Source of the DNA: Neonectria sp. B-13
Lineage: Eukaryota > Ascomycota > Sordariomycetes > Hypocreales > Nectriaceae
Assembly (NCBI GenBank): GCA_002682825.1
Contig: NOKP01000101.1
Span: 1 to 22,263 of the forward strand
Direction: 5' to 3'
DNA: 22,263 nucleotides
Both the position numbers and the translations under genes were made by a program. Positions 1 to 9,510 of this stretch are shown here, in pieces (position 1 is the stretch's first letter; every line of letters starts with the position of its first letter). The notes below the pieces were generated by a model, which did no database searches, was not told where the DNA came from, and was given only the letters and a program-made list of their open reading frames with translations.

Positions 1-563
1 TGCGGCAAATGGCAATACTGACCCATTTGTTTGTAATCTTGGCACCAGGTATACATTTCCTTATTATATCGCTGCGGTAAACCCATTGCTCTGCGATATG
101 CTTGATTGGTCTTGAGGCTTCCAGCAGGTTGGCTCTCATACCATGCAGCCCTCGCGGCGATATAACGTTGAGATATAGCCTCAGGTGCATAGTACGGCAA
201 CACTTGAGCTGGCTGCCCTGGAGGGGGTGGTGGCGTCGATAGCAATGGTGCTGGTTGTGATGGTGCAGGTAGGTCCGATCTCTCCGTACCCCGTCGTGGC
301 TGCGGAGATGAGCTTCGCACCACTATACATTCCTGATTCTGGACCTGTATTACAGATGCATCATCGGATTGACCGACCGAGGAACCGCAAGCCCGAGTCT
401 GACTTGCCAGTACATCTTCAGCCTCTTGGGACCAGCCTGCCAACATTCGCATTGGTGTGACCAAAGGCTCTGCAAGATGTGAGGCGGAAGATTCTAACAG
501 GACCTCTTGCTGCCGTAGAGGGCATGACTTTGACGTCCTTGAATGGCCTATGATATGACACAT
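1..563 (-). CDS. Unrecognised proline-rich protein, 3' end off the window
   Basis: Reading the minus strand from the ATG at 561-563 gives about 187 codons without a stop to the left edge; an in-frame TAG at 570-572 lies upstream, so this ATG is the first available start. The middle is low-complexity (Ser, Gln, Pro, with a run of five Pro near 215-240 on the plus strand). It is followed by a conserved-looking, Tyr/Trp/Arg-rich segment containing QRYIAARAAWYESQPAGSLK and then RRAMGLPQRYN and YTWCQDYKQM. That alternation of a disordered linker and a compact aromatic-rich block looks like real coding sequence. I do not recognise the family; similar-looking proteins are, to my recollection, common as repetitive hypotheticals in fungal genomes, so it may belong to a mobile element. 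Function is unknown and the C-terminus is missing. Confidence 0.5.
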   Translation of the reverse strand, partial: MCHIIGHSRTSKSCPLRQQEVLLESSASHLAEPLVTPMRMLAGWSQEAEDVLASQTRACGSSVGQSDDASVIQVQNQECIVVRSSSPQPRRGTERSDLPAPSQPAPLLSTPPPPPGQPAQVLPYYAPEAISQRYIAARAAWYESQPAGSLKTNQAYRRAMGLPQRYNKEMYTWCQDYKQMGQYCHLP

Positions 564-829
564 ACGTGTCTACCACATTCCGCAACCACCTACTTAAGAT
601 ACACTCAGTTGAAGCCGCTGGCTCAGAGCCAAATTCAACCAAGAAACACGCATGGTCGGAGTAGTTTCTCCGCAAGTTGTTTCGACCGCTCTAACTCCAA
701 CGATTCGAAGTTCTTTCTCTCCTCGTTCACGAAGCCTTGCATGAATTAGGTTTCCGACGTTACCTTCGGAATCAGGTCGACCAATGACAGGCGTTAGAGG
801 GTATGTTAACGTTATGAACCGGTCTCAAC
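564..829. other. No gene recognised between the left ORF and the hAT relic
   Basis: Short ORFs on both strands look like chance frames. Just before 830 the plus strand can be read as scraps (for example LHELGFRRYLRNQVDQ around 738-785, then stops) that may be the eroded region preceding the hAT transposase core. No BED zinc finger and no clear hAT end were found here. Confidence 0.35.
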
Positions 830-2572
830 GTGCGAGACGAATACCCGGCAAATTATACTGCAGAAGAGCTTATCAACACCTCCCACGGCCATGTCCAAAA
901 ACTCTGCTCAAACTCATATGCGATCCACAAAGATATTCTCCGAAAAAAGCTGCAATCCTCACCTGCCAAGCTTCACCTCTCCGCTGACGTATGGAGCGCA
1001 CCAAACCACAAAGCTTTCCTAGGAATATGTGTGCAATTTATGCAGGAAGGCACGAAAAATCCCTGCCAGGCACTGCTGGCCTTACCTAAACTTCCTGGCA
1101 TAGACGGCCCTGGAAGCCACAGCGGAGCTGAGCAATCGAAGCTCCTTCAGCCGGTCATTGAGGAGTACGGCATCTTACGCCAGCTGGGCTATATTCCAGG
1201 AGATAACCGCGGTTCCAATAACACGCTCTGTCATCTATTGAGCCACTTCCTTGAGGGACGAGGCATGGCCTGGAATGTAAAACACCGACGGATTCGTTGC
1301 TATGGCCACGTTGTCAACCATTGCGTCCAAGCCTTTCTTTTCATAGATAGCAAAGAGGCTGTGCTTGAGGCCTGCAGGCAGATTGAAGAGATGGACTAAG
1401 CTTCATTTAACATGGACATGATGCAGGGTTGGAAGAAGCGAAGGGAGCGTCGCTGGAGTCAACTCGGTCCGCTCGGCAATGCTCAACACTCAGATTGGCT
1501 TCATGCACCATGCCCAATACTCGGTTGCTCGCCGAGTCTTCTTGCATAATACTGCTATCCATATTAGAGCGAACGATTATAAGTACAACCTCTTTCGGAG
1601 GCGTGCCGGCAAAGTCCTCGGGCTCGACAACGACACACGCTGGAACTGATGGTTTCTCCTGTTGGATACCACTCTTGATAAGGAGGAGCATATCAAGTGG
1701 TATCAGGACAAGTACTACGACGCTCTTGTGGACGAATACTTAGCACCACAGGACTGGCAAAACCTCCGTGAGACACGGAACTTCCTACAGCTGTTTTGGA
1801 AGATAACTCTCCTTACTGAGGGCTATCGTTCAACGCTTGATCGTACGTTATTTACGATGGACGTCCTCCACAAGCACTACCAGCAAGCTTTCAACAAATA
1901 TAAGATGAACAGCTACTCGGTCTAGTGCTGACGAGCTGGCATGTCTTCGCCAAATACTACCAGCTCTCCGATGAGAGCCCGGCATACGGTGCAGCGCTTA
2001 TTCTCCATCTATCCCGAGGAAAGGCTCATATACAGAAAAATTGGCCAAAGTCATGGCATAAGAAGACCTTTACAGGAGTGAAGAAGTTGTGGGAAGACGA
2101 ATACAAGAACTTACTAACCGTTTATACTACTCCTTCCATTGTTCTGGCACTGGAACTGGATGAGTGTGACATGCTTGCACAGGAGCTTGATGTCATTGGC
2201 ACAGAGCCCGACATTGACGAATACGAAACCAACACCTCCCAGTCACCCATTCCAATCGACTGCTCCCCCCTTGCCTGGTGGCTCCGCGATGAGCAGAAGG
2301 AGCGCTTTCCTCAATTATCAAAGATGGCAATAGACATTCTCTCAATACCCGCCATGTCTGCTGACCCCGAGCGTACATTCTCTGGAGCATGGCGTACAGT
2401 TTCATGGGATCGAATGCTACTTGGAGCATCGACAATTGAAAAGGGGGAGTGCTTAAAGAGCTGGATTCGCAGCGGCATAACGGCAGGCCTACAAGTAGAG
2501 GAGGTCAAACAGTACGAGTACATGGCAAAGGAGGGAAGCATCAGCGCCCTAGAGGATGATATGGGCCCTTGA
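830..2572 (+). pseudogene. hAT-superfamily transposase, broken into several frames
   Basis: A hAT (Restless-like) cut-and-paste transposase in at least three frames. The first block (830-1399) has the first catalytic-Asp region LSADVWSAPNHKAFLGI, then GDNRGSNNTLCHLL (second Asp region) and RCYGHVVNHCVQAFLF, the usual hAT C..H..H segment. A decayed middle (1420-1660) still reads GPLGNAQH, LHNTAIHI and DNDTRWN-stop-WFLLLDTTLD. The 1662-1925 block continues with EEHIKWYQDKYYDALVDEYL. After a frameshift near 1920 the last block (1925-2572) reads LTSWHVFAKYYQLSDESPAY and ends with the hAT C-terminal dimerisation motif (PLAWWLRDEQ..., then MSADPERTFSGA and WDRMLLGASTIEKGECLKSW). The N-terminal BED finger is absent. 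The element cannot make its own transposase. Confidence 0.9.
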
Positions 2573-2608
2573 CGTCATTTGCTGTATTGGCAATATATGG
2601 CTTAGTTC

Positions 2609-2670
2609 GCCATACGAGAATAAACCATACACCATAAACCATATAGGTCCGTATGGCGTATGGCGTATGG
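2609..2670. repeat. Subterminal GTATGG/CCATAC motifs behind the hAT relic
   Basis: Just past the hAT stop codon the motif CCATAC occurs at 2610-2615 and 2625-2630, and its inverse GTATGG at 2651-2656, 2658-2663 and 2665-2670, the last three in a 7-bp tandem register. Short motifs repeated in both orientations near a hAT end are the usual pattern for transposase-binding subterminal repeats. The exact element end and 8-bp target duplication were not found. Confidence 0.5.
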
Positions 2671-2679
2671 TTAGAAAGC

Positions 2680-3201
2680 CTGGTCCGAAGTGGGACATTA
2701 ACCTATAATTAGACCATTTGACGTAAGCCTATCCAGGTATGAGATGGGAAGGACAAACAAGAAATCAAGGTATAGAAATAAGTGCATTGAACATTTGGCC
2801 TAAGCATCTTAGCCCGTATCACATGAGGTTTTGTGCAGGGAGGTGGCAGGAATGAAGAGGCTGAGACCGAGACTGCATCTAGAATGGACTGTTCTAGATC
2901 TTGATGCGAAGCTACCTCAGGCGCCACCTACCATCTAGTCGGGCCTGGAACACGTCAACAAACGCAATTGCCCGGCCAGAAAGCTACACAAGCCATCTAG
3001 GTCACGAATGTCGAACGAAAGTGTATAGATACAATCCTCCCTGTCTCGAACATCAGCGGAACGTAGACCCCAACTTTTCATATATGGTCCCCGCAATCTC
3101 ACTCCATGGTCGCGCCATCCCCAGTGAAACACACAGAGGGTTTCGAGCCTCATTTTCTCTTCTCCCAGTTTCAAAGGATCAATAAAAAACACCTCATAGT
3201 C
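2680..3201. other. Intergenic stretch, no gene seen
   Basis: No ORF here looks coding. It holds one perfect 7-bp inverted repeat with a 7-nt spacer (TCTAGAA at 2878-2884, TTCTAGA at 2892-2898). The last few hundred bases are probably the old promoter and 5' leader of the rhodopsin-like gene that starts at 3202. Confidence 0.4.
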
Positions 3202-4543
3202 ATGCAACTACCTGCACCTAGGCCAGAGGCCATTCTAGTTTGACCCCTCAACTCTGTCGTTTAGCTCTCTCGTTGACTCGGCATTGCTCCAGATTTCGGG
3301 ATGGCTTCTCATTAGTGTCGCCACAGCCGTAATAATCGCCCGGTTATATCTCCGCCTCAAGATTCAAAAACTAAGATTGTTAATCGACGATATTCTAATG
3401 TGCGGGGCGTGGGTTTCTGCTGTCGTGGTTTCCTCCCTCGACATCGTCCTTACACAAAAGGGTGTACTTGAGCCCGAGGTCAAGGTCACAATGAAGGGAT
3501 ATCGTGGAGACCTTAAAGACCTCCCTTTAATTTTTCAGGTAACATTCCCTGACCTAAGCATGAAGTGGGTGGAGGAACTTAGACAGTATGGAGACTGATG
3601 GATATTTTATAGATCTTCTGGATGTGCAACATCCCTTTCTTAACAACCCTACACCTCGCAAAGGGAGCACTTCTTTCCATGGATCGACAAATATTCCCTG
3701 TTTTTATGCGGATACGGAGAATCTTCCTCTGGATAACGATTGTCTACGTTTTTGCCTCCTTTGCGACCAGCATCCTTTTGCTATGCCTTATTTACCTCCC
3801 AATTTCGACCAATTGGTTAGTACATCACCCTTCTAACGATAACGATGGCCTTGAGAGATCTATATTAACGCCATGGTATTATAGATATTGCTGCCCAAGC
3901 AACATGTCCGAGTAGTTATGCTGAAATGGTCTTTGCGATCTGCTGGATTCTGCACATTGTCGGAAATCTCTTAGGCATGTTTGGCACACTTGGCCAACCG
4001 ATGAGCAGAGCAATAACAATGTTGCAGTATTCTTTCTGCCTTGGCTTATTGTACCTGGATTGAACATGAGGAGGTCACTAAAGGTTGGAGTCTATTGCAC
4101 ATTCCTTGGTATCATAAATATTATATTGATGCCATACGATTCGTCACAATTAAAACCTCTGCCACTAACGACCAAGTTTCTATCAGTACAATTGGTATGT
4201 GCTGTTCTCCTTCTCGCAACTAGTAAAACCTATCGCTTGCCTTGGAACGAACTGGTTCACAATATCTGTCGCAACTCTAGGTCTATGGAGTGCTCTTGAC
4301 TGCAACATCAGTCTCGTCATCGCTTGTTTGCCATCGCTGAGGCCGTACCTGAGTGGTCCAACGTCAGCGAATGCAGACAGCCAAAAACTCAACGTCAGGA
4401 ACATGACTGCCTCCAAGACATCTCAGGTACAGTTGCACGTAACCGCCTCGGTAGGATCTAGGGATCTGGGTGGTCTGCTTCGTCACTCAACTAACTCAAA
4501 CAACTTGGATGATAACTGCTGGGAAGAAACCTTGGTCGTGTGA
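3202..4543 (+). pseudogene. Fungal rhodopsin-like (SAT4-type) integral membrane protein, decayed
   Basis: Matches the seven-helix fungal family formerly called SAT4 (Pfam Fung_rhodopsin). The start is probably ATG 3202 (MQLPAPRPEAIL, a family-typical opening) followed by an in-frame TGA at 3241 and a frameshift into SGWLLISVATAVIIARLYLR at about 3293. After an intron (about 3539-3612) comes NIPFLTTLHLAKGALLSM and RIRRIFLWITIVYVFAS. After a second (about 3810-3889) comes CPSSYAEMVFAICWILHIVG. Then frameshifts near 4020 and 4130 surround PWLIVPGLNMRRSLKVGVYC and IRFVTIKTSATNDQ. A last intron (4195-4280) leads to LWSALDCNISLVIACLPSLR, the family's C-terminal signature. Order and spacing fit one ancestral gene; at least three lesions make it a pseudogene. 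Members of this family are often found near secondary-metabolism or effector genes, but no such partner is visible here. Confidence 0.85.
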
Positions 4544-4822
4544 GGTTAGCCCTAGAAACATCACGATTTGCCGAGATCCTGGGAGGTGTTTGTTCAAGAT
4601 GTAGATAGCCCTCGACAGCCTAAGATGGTCGAATAAGAGCTTTGTAAAATGTCCATCCTGTTACTAGGAGGCTCTAAAACCTGCCGGCCCCCGTTCATGT
4701 GTCAGGTCGACTTTTAGAAGTTCTCGGCAGTATCAAAGCTGGGTGGTCCGACGTTGAGGTTCTCCTTGTAATTAAATGCAACTGCCGCATGACCTCATCT
4801 CGGCTGACTACCTTTATGATAT
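4544..4822. other. Intergenic, no gene seen
   Basis: Follows the end of the rhodopsin-like relic. No ORF with recognisable content on either strand; bounded on the right by the solo LTR. Confidence 0.4.
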
Positions 4823-5001
4823 TGTTGGATTGTGACCCTGTATTACGAAACCTCAGAGGGGGTGTAAGATGACATAAAACCCCTCTTGAGAAAAGAGGGA
4901 GGGGGCCGGAGGCATCCTTGATCAATAAAATCATCATCTTTGGGCTCCACATCGTATTGATCCCTATCAGCCTGATCGAGTGTGCCGTACGCTATCCAAC
5001 A
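4823..5001 (-). mobile_element. Solo LTR, Copia-like, 179 bp (near-match target duplication GATAT/GATAG)
   Basis: The segment begins TGTTGGAT and ends ATCCAACA, a perfect 8-bp terminal inverted repeat with TG...CA ends. It is flanked by GATAT (4818-4822) and GATAG (5002-5006), a 5-bp duplication with one mismatch. Read on the minus strand its last 20 bases agree at 17 positions with the last 20 of the LTR at 15696-15938, and both start TGTTGGATA. This puts the two in one family and sets the minus orientation. No internal retrotransposon sequence adjoins it, so it is a solo LTR left by LTR-LTR recombination. Confidence 0.8.
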
Positions 5002-5098
5002 GATAGTAAATAAGAGCTGATAGGTGCTGTATACGACATGGTCCATGCGCCCAAAAACTTAAAAAGAGTGGTGTGAACAGGAAACCAATTTCGCTCCT

Positions 5099-5246
5099 AA
5101 GCTTTACGACCAGCTGTCATGGAAAGAAACTAGTGTGCTGGCCCAGCTCAGAATGGGCATGGAAAGATTGAACGGATACCTCTATCGGAGCGTGCGGACA
5201 AGTGAGAGAGACGGTAGAGCACTTCCTCTTCCGATGTACAAGATAG
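5099..5246 (+). pseudogene. Relic of a LINE ORF2 C-terminus (post-RNase H tail)
   Basis: From 5099 the plus strand reads KLYDQLSWKETSVLAQLRMG then MERLNGYLYRS. After a small deletion and frame change it continues from 5193 as CGQVRETVEHFLFRCTR and a stop at 5244-5246. The block is the C-terminal tail of Tad/I-type non-LTR retrotransposon ORF2 proteins, where a Cys/His cluster (CxCG...ETxxHxxxxC) follows the RNase H domain; the first Cys and several residues are lost at the break. It is oriented opposite to the larger LINE at 5585-9840 and its tail sequence differs from that element's, so it comes from a different LINE copy or family. Confidence 0.75.
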
Positions 5247-5269
5247 ACTGCATATCGCACTAAGATGCT

Positions 5270-5560
5270 CCAACCCACTATCAATCCCACCGCTAGTAGT
5301 TTTATCAACACCACTATCAGTCCCACCGCGGGGTTCCTGCCAAATCTTATGGTTTTATCCATCCTCATAGGATTATGGTGGTGGGATGGACAGTGGGATG
5401 GATAATAGGGTGGATAAAACCACAAGATTATAGCGGTGGGAAGGATAGTGGGGTGGGTAAAGACATAGCGGTGAGATGGACTAAAAGATTACGGCGGTGG
5501 GATGGATAATAGTGGATGAAACTGTACAATTACGGTGGTGGGATGGGTGGATAAAACCGC
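5270..5560. repeat. Inverted, degenerate GGTGGGATGGA minisatellite
   Basis: From about 5370 to 5560 the plus strand repeats variants of GCGGTGGGATGGATAGTGG followed by GGATAAAAC and an ATTA(C/T) spacer, in four or so imperfect units of roughly 40-60 bp. From about 5270 to 5365 the same unit appears in reverse complement (CCCACCGC, CCACTATCA, TTTTATCCATCC). The two arms face each other around 5366, so a single strand could fold into a long imperfect hairpin. It starts right after the LINE tail relic and ends right before the 3' tail of the big LINE. It may be a MITE-like element or a palindromic tandem repeat. No coding content. Confidence 0.75.
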
Positions 5561-5584
5561 TTGATATCTGGCACACCCGGTGTG

Positions 5585-5986
5585 ACGTATATATGTATGT
5601 GTATTTTTCATCCGAGGGCTGCGAAGCCCGTAAAGCCCCCTATTGGGGCACAGGACGTGCTGAGCTAGAGTCTCTAATGTTAAAATCTACGCAAAGCTTT
5701 CGTAAACTACAGAACAGACCACTATCCAGCATATCATCGGCTCAAAGGCTCATTGTGTCGAGCCTGTTACCCGTCAGCGGGATGACCAGGCGCGGCTATG
5801 ACAGCAGTAGCCGCTATATGGGCCAGTCTTCTTTAGTGAGACTGGGAAGAGACTATTGGCGTGGCTGCACGAGGCGGCCGAGCCTATATAATTGAAGAAA
5901 CGGAACGAAAGAGAAGAGAGAAGGAAGAAGAGAAGCGAGAATAAAGGGAGAGGGGGGTACGCGAGTGCGTCTCGGGTCTGTCGTGT
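5585..5986 (-). other. LINE 3' UTR with two hairpins and a TACA-type tail
   Basis: Below the ORF2 stop (5987-5989) lies a pyrimidine-rich stretch on the minus strand (5890-5950), then unique sequence. Close to the tail there are two perfect 5-bp hairpins: GCCCC/GGGGC at 5635-5639/5645-5649 and GGGCT/AGCCC at 5616-5620/5625-5629 with a 4-nt loop. The tail on the minus strand reads AAAAATACACATACATATA. Terminal hairpins plus a short repeat tail are typical of the structure that LINE reverse transcriptases recognise at the RNA 3' end. Confidence 0.65.
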
Positions 5987-8900
5987 CTAGTGGCGAGGGC
6001 AAATCTTTTCGAAGAAGGCGCTTGATTTGGCCAGCTTGATGTACTTGTCGAAATCTCTTCCTATTTCGAGGTTGACCGTTGCAGCCGGCGAGGAGACAAG
6101 CCTTATTCGACGCCGCGGAGGTACCTTTCTGCAGTAGAAGATATGGTCAGGTGCTTTACGTCGGCCGCACGAGCAGCTCACCCGCGCGTCGTGGTGGTGG
6201 AATCGTTCGTGGTATGCAGCGAAGTCTCCATGGAGGGACCTTGCTGCGAGCAGATGGTGTAAAGCAGCCCGAGGGAGCGAGAGCTCCGGCGGGCAGCGTA
6301 TAGTCGCCTTGAGATTGANGCTTCGGCATCGAAGACCTCGGCAGGTCCAAGCCGGCCCGAGCCGTCGCAGATGGAGAGGCCGTTCTGGTGGATGGCGAAG
6401 CCATAGCTAGCTGCTCCCTCGGAGGACAAGGAGCCGTCTGAGTATACGATCAAGGTGTTTGGGCCTACTGGCTCAATCCACCGGAGGAAGGCCTCAGCCG
6501 ATTCCTCTTTCGGCGCTATCTGTAGGGGTATGTCTTGTCCCTTGCCGAAGCATTTTTGGATGAGGGCCGGTCGTGTGCAGGGTGCGAGGAGCTCATTAGT
6601 CCGCCGGAGACGGGTCCTGAAGCTGCTCTCTGCTGGAGTTTGGTACTTCCGCTTGATGAGCTTGTGGTATGTGGGTTGTCTGGGTGGAAGCGTGCGCTTC
6701 GCGAGGGGGTGGGCCTCGTCGAGGGATTTGAGTCGGGCGGAGAAGCGGTATCGACGTGCTTCAAGAAGCTGAGCGACTGGTGGTATCCCGCTTTCCCGAT
6801 GGAGCACGGCGATCGGGGTCGTCCTCCAGACGGGGAGTATGGCTCGCATAGATTGCATGATAGCGTCGGTCATTCTCCGCAAGAGGTGCCGGATGCCTGA
6901 TGCCCGGTCTTTGGAGGGCTGGTTCCACCGCGGTTGTGTTGTACCAGGGTACCATACTTCGGCGCCATAGAGCAGGACCGGTTCAACGCATGCTCTGACG
7001 GCGCTCCGCACGGCACTAGGGAGCGGGCCGTGTATCGTGTTGGTGAGCCCTCGTAGATGGTAGGCGACGGCCAGCGCCTTGGCCGTCCATTTCTCTACAT
7101 GGTCTCGGAAGGACAGGCTGCTGTCCAGCCAGATGCCTAGCCAGCGCATTGCTGCCTCGGGGTGCTTCTCGACGTCGCCATGGCGTATTGCCGGTGCAGT
7201 CTCGAGTTTGCTCCGAGAGAAGTGCATGACTTCCGTCTTCTTAGGGTCGAAGGATATCCCATTCGTCGCGCCCCAACGGACCATTTCTTCGACAGATCTT
7301 GATGCCGCAGCGGTTGTTTCCTCTTGTTAAAGACATAATGTAGATGTGAAGTTTGTGGTATTGAAAGGTCTAAGTGTGTGTGCAGAGGAGGAGCACAACA
7401 CAGTCTAGTTACATAGTATCCACATCCCAGCCACCAGCAGACCGGACCTCTTGGTCATCCGGCTTCAACACCTCTACCGTGTCGCCCGTGCACAGGATGC
7501 CTGTGTCGTCTGCATAGCCGAACCGGCCTTGGGGGTTGCTTAGTCGGTAGATGGGCTCTGTGTACAGCAGAAAGAGGATCGGCAATACCGGCGATCCCTA
7601 AGGGAGACCGCACTGGAGAGGAGAGAGCGGGTGATAGTGTCTTGGTATCTGACGCAGGCGGATCGGTCATCCATGAAGGATCCGGCCCATCGCACGAGGT
7701 GTTCGGGCCAGCCTTGTTCGCGGAGCCGCAAAATCAGTCTGTTGCGCATGACAGTGTCGAACGCGCCTTGGATATCCATCGTGACCAGAGTGGCCACCTT
7801 TTTGCGAGCAAATGCTTCTTCGATGTCGTGGACTAGGGCAGCTACAAGGTCTGTCGCAGACCTCTTTGGGAGCGCCCCAGCTTGTTGTGGGTGAAGGACT
7901 CCATAGTGGATGCATGCCCACGCGAGACGACGCGCGACCAACCGTTCTAGCCCCTTGCCGAGACAGGAAAGCAGAGAGATAGGTCGCCATGCTCGCGGCT
8001 CCGTCAGGTCTCTACGTCCAGGTTTGGCGATCATGACCACCTCGGCCGCCCTGAAGGGTTTCGGGTGGTGGCCTATGGCCAGGCACCCCTCGAAGAGACG
8101 GCGAACGTGCGTTCCGATGATATGCCATGCTGCTGTGAGGAGTTTGACTGTGATGTTATCTGCTCCTGGGGATGTGTTCCCGGTACAGAGAGTCGCATCC
8201 TGTGCTTCGTCTAGGGAGACTTCCTGCGAAAACGGAATCATTCTGCAAGGGCTGACCTGAATCTAGGGGTCCTGAATGTCGTCTTCAGCTGTTCGGCGCT
8301 CTAGAGTAGCTCGCCGGAGCGCGTTGGCCTTGTCCAGCTGGGTTTCGTAGACCACGTCGTCCACTTGTAGTGGAGGCGGTTGGAAGGCTCCTGGTGATCT
8401 CAGCCACCGGACGGCCTTGAAAACGGAGCTGTTGTCTGAGAAGCTGTCGATCAGGTTCCGCCAGTAGAGCCTTTTGGCGCGGCGGACCACGTGGTGAAAG
8501 TCTCGTTTGGCTAGCTGAACTTCTTGGTTGAATCCGAGGGGGTAAAGCCTCCTGATCGCACGGTATTCGGCTGCGGCAAGGGCGCACTCTTCGGTCCACC
8601 AGGGAGCGTTGCGTGCTCCCTTCCTCGCAGGCCGGCCCGCTGCCTTTGCTGCGGATTGTAGGAGACTCACAAGCGCAGATGCGAGCTCGTCTAGCTCTGA
8701 CGGGCCCGAGGCAGAGATGGGGATCCCAGACGATCCCAGTTCTACGATTTCTACGAAGCGCCTAAGCTCGTCGTCTGTTGTTACCCGGATTTTGCCTGGC
8801 TGTATTGGGGCCGTCTTGATGCCTGGGAGCGTTAGACTAAGAGTGAAGTGATCAGAGCTGGTGGCGAGGTGGTCCTCGATGTTAGCTTCAGCAAGAGGTA

Positions 8901-9510
8901 CGTTCGTAAAGGCGAGGTCGATAGTGTTTCCATGGGGGTTTGTGGGGACGTCTGAGGTGTTTAGCAGGCCGAGGCTGTTTTCGGATGCCCAAGAGGCAAT
9001 CTCGCGGCCACGGTTCGCAGTCGGGCCTGTCTGCCAGGTGTGATGTCTAGCGTTGAAGTCGCCTGCCACAAGGCAGCGATCAGGGATCGGCCATTGCAGT
9101 AGAGTATCCAGCGCATCTTTTTCGTCGTTCTGGCGGTAGAAGTTCACTATTATTATATCGTTAACCGTAAGCCACAGGATATCGCGGCTTATGTAGGGTC
9201 GGTTCTGGTCTGCCGCGAGTTTAGAGTCTCGGCGGATATATGACATGACTCTGGGTCGGGCGCTATTACTGTTCCAGGCTTCGACTGGAGAGTAGGTGTC
9301 GTATGCAGGATGGGTCTTCGTGAGGCAGCGGGAGTTTGCCGTTGTTGTCCATGGTTCTTGGAGGAGCACGATATCGTATCGTTCAGAGTCTGCCAATGCA
9401 AGGGCACAGTCGTGGACCGGGGGGACCTTGCCGACGTTGGCTTGAAAGACCCGGAGGGTCTTTTGACCGCATCTTCGAGCTCGTGGGCGCCTACTCGTGC
9501 CCGTGGTCAT
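5987..9510 (-). pseudogene. LINE ORF2: endonuclease-reverse transcriptase-RNase H, broken
   Basis: Start ATG at 9508-9510. The EEP endonuclease (residues ~18-230) keeps N25 in QANVGK, E52 in LLQEPW, GDFNARHHTW and SSDH. RT follows with MIAKPGRRD, RPISLLSCLGKGLERL, MDIQGAFD, GLP-stop-GSPV and FGYADD. RNase H keeps YSDGS and FDAE. The C-terminal block reads HGDFAAYHERF, CSCGRRKAPDHIFYC and ends at the TAG 5987-5989. Lesions: TAG at 8263-8265 between EN and RT with the frame otherwise unbroken; a ~2-nt frameshift near 7620 in a CT-rich run; TAG at 7598-7600 replacing the Gln of the invariant PQG motif; a solo LTR at 7325-7470; and loss of the RNase H centre near 6300-6320, where the sequence also has an N at 6319. 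The catalytic residues that remain are intact, so the parent was probably active fairly recently. Confidence 0.92.
7325..7470 (-). mobile_element. Solo LTR, Copia-like, 146 bp, inside LINE RT (duplication CCTCT)
   Basis: TG...CA ends (plus strand TGTTAAAG...GCTTCAACA) and a perfect 5-bp target duplication CCTCT at 7320-7324 and 7471-7475. Proof of insertion: ignoring 151 bp (LTR plus one duplication copy) leaves the LINE RT reading frame open across the junction, from GDTVE directly to ETTAAASRSVEE. On the minus strand it starts TGTTGAAG and ends CTTTAACA, which I take as the element's sense direction. Internally it shares TGGTGGCTGGGATGTGGAT with the LTR at 18634-18772. It must be younger than the LINE. 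Confidence 0.9.

Noticed and set aside
804..1412. TGTTAACG...TTTAACA pair as a possible LTR
   Set aside because: Flanks (GGGTA and TGGAC) do not match and the interval is hAT coding sequence.
5270..5560. CRISPR-like array
   Set aside because: Units are imperfect, inverted around a centre and lack unique spacers of constant length; the context is eukaryotic.
6455..6900. Plus-strand ORFs opposite LINE ORF2
   Set aside because: The minus strand carries clear RT-connection/RNase H sequence; these are shadows.
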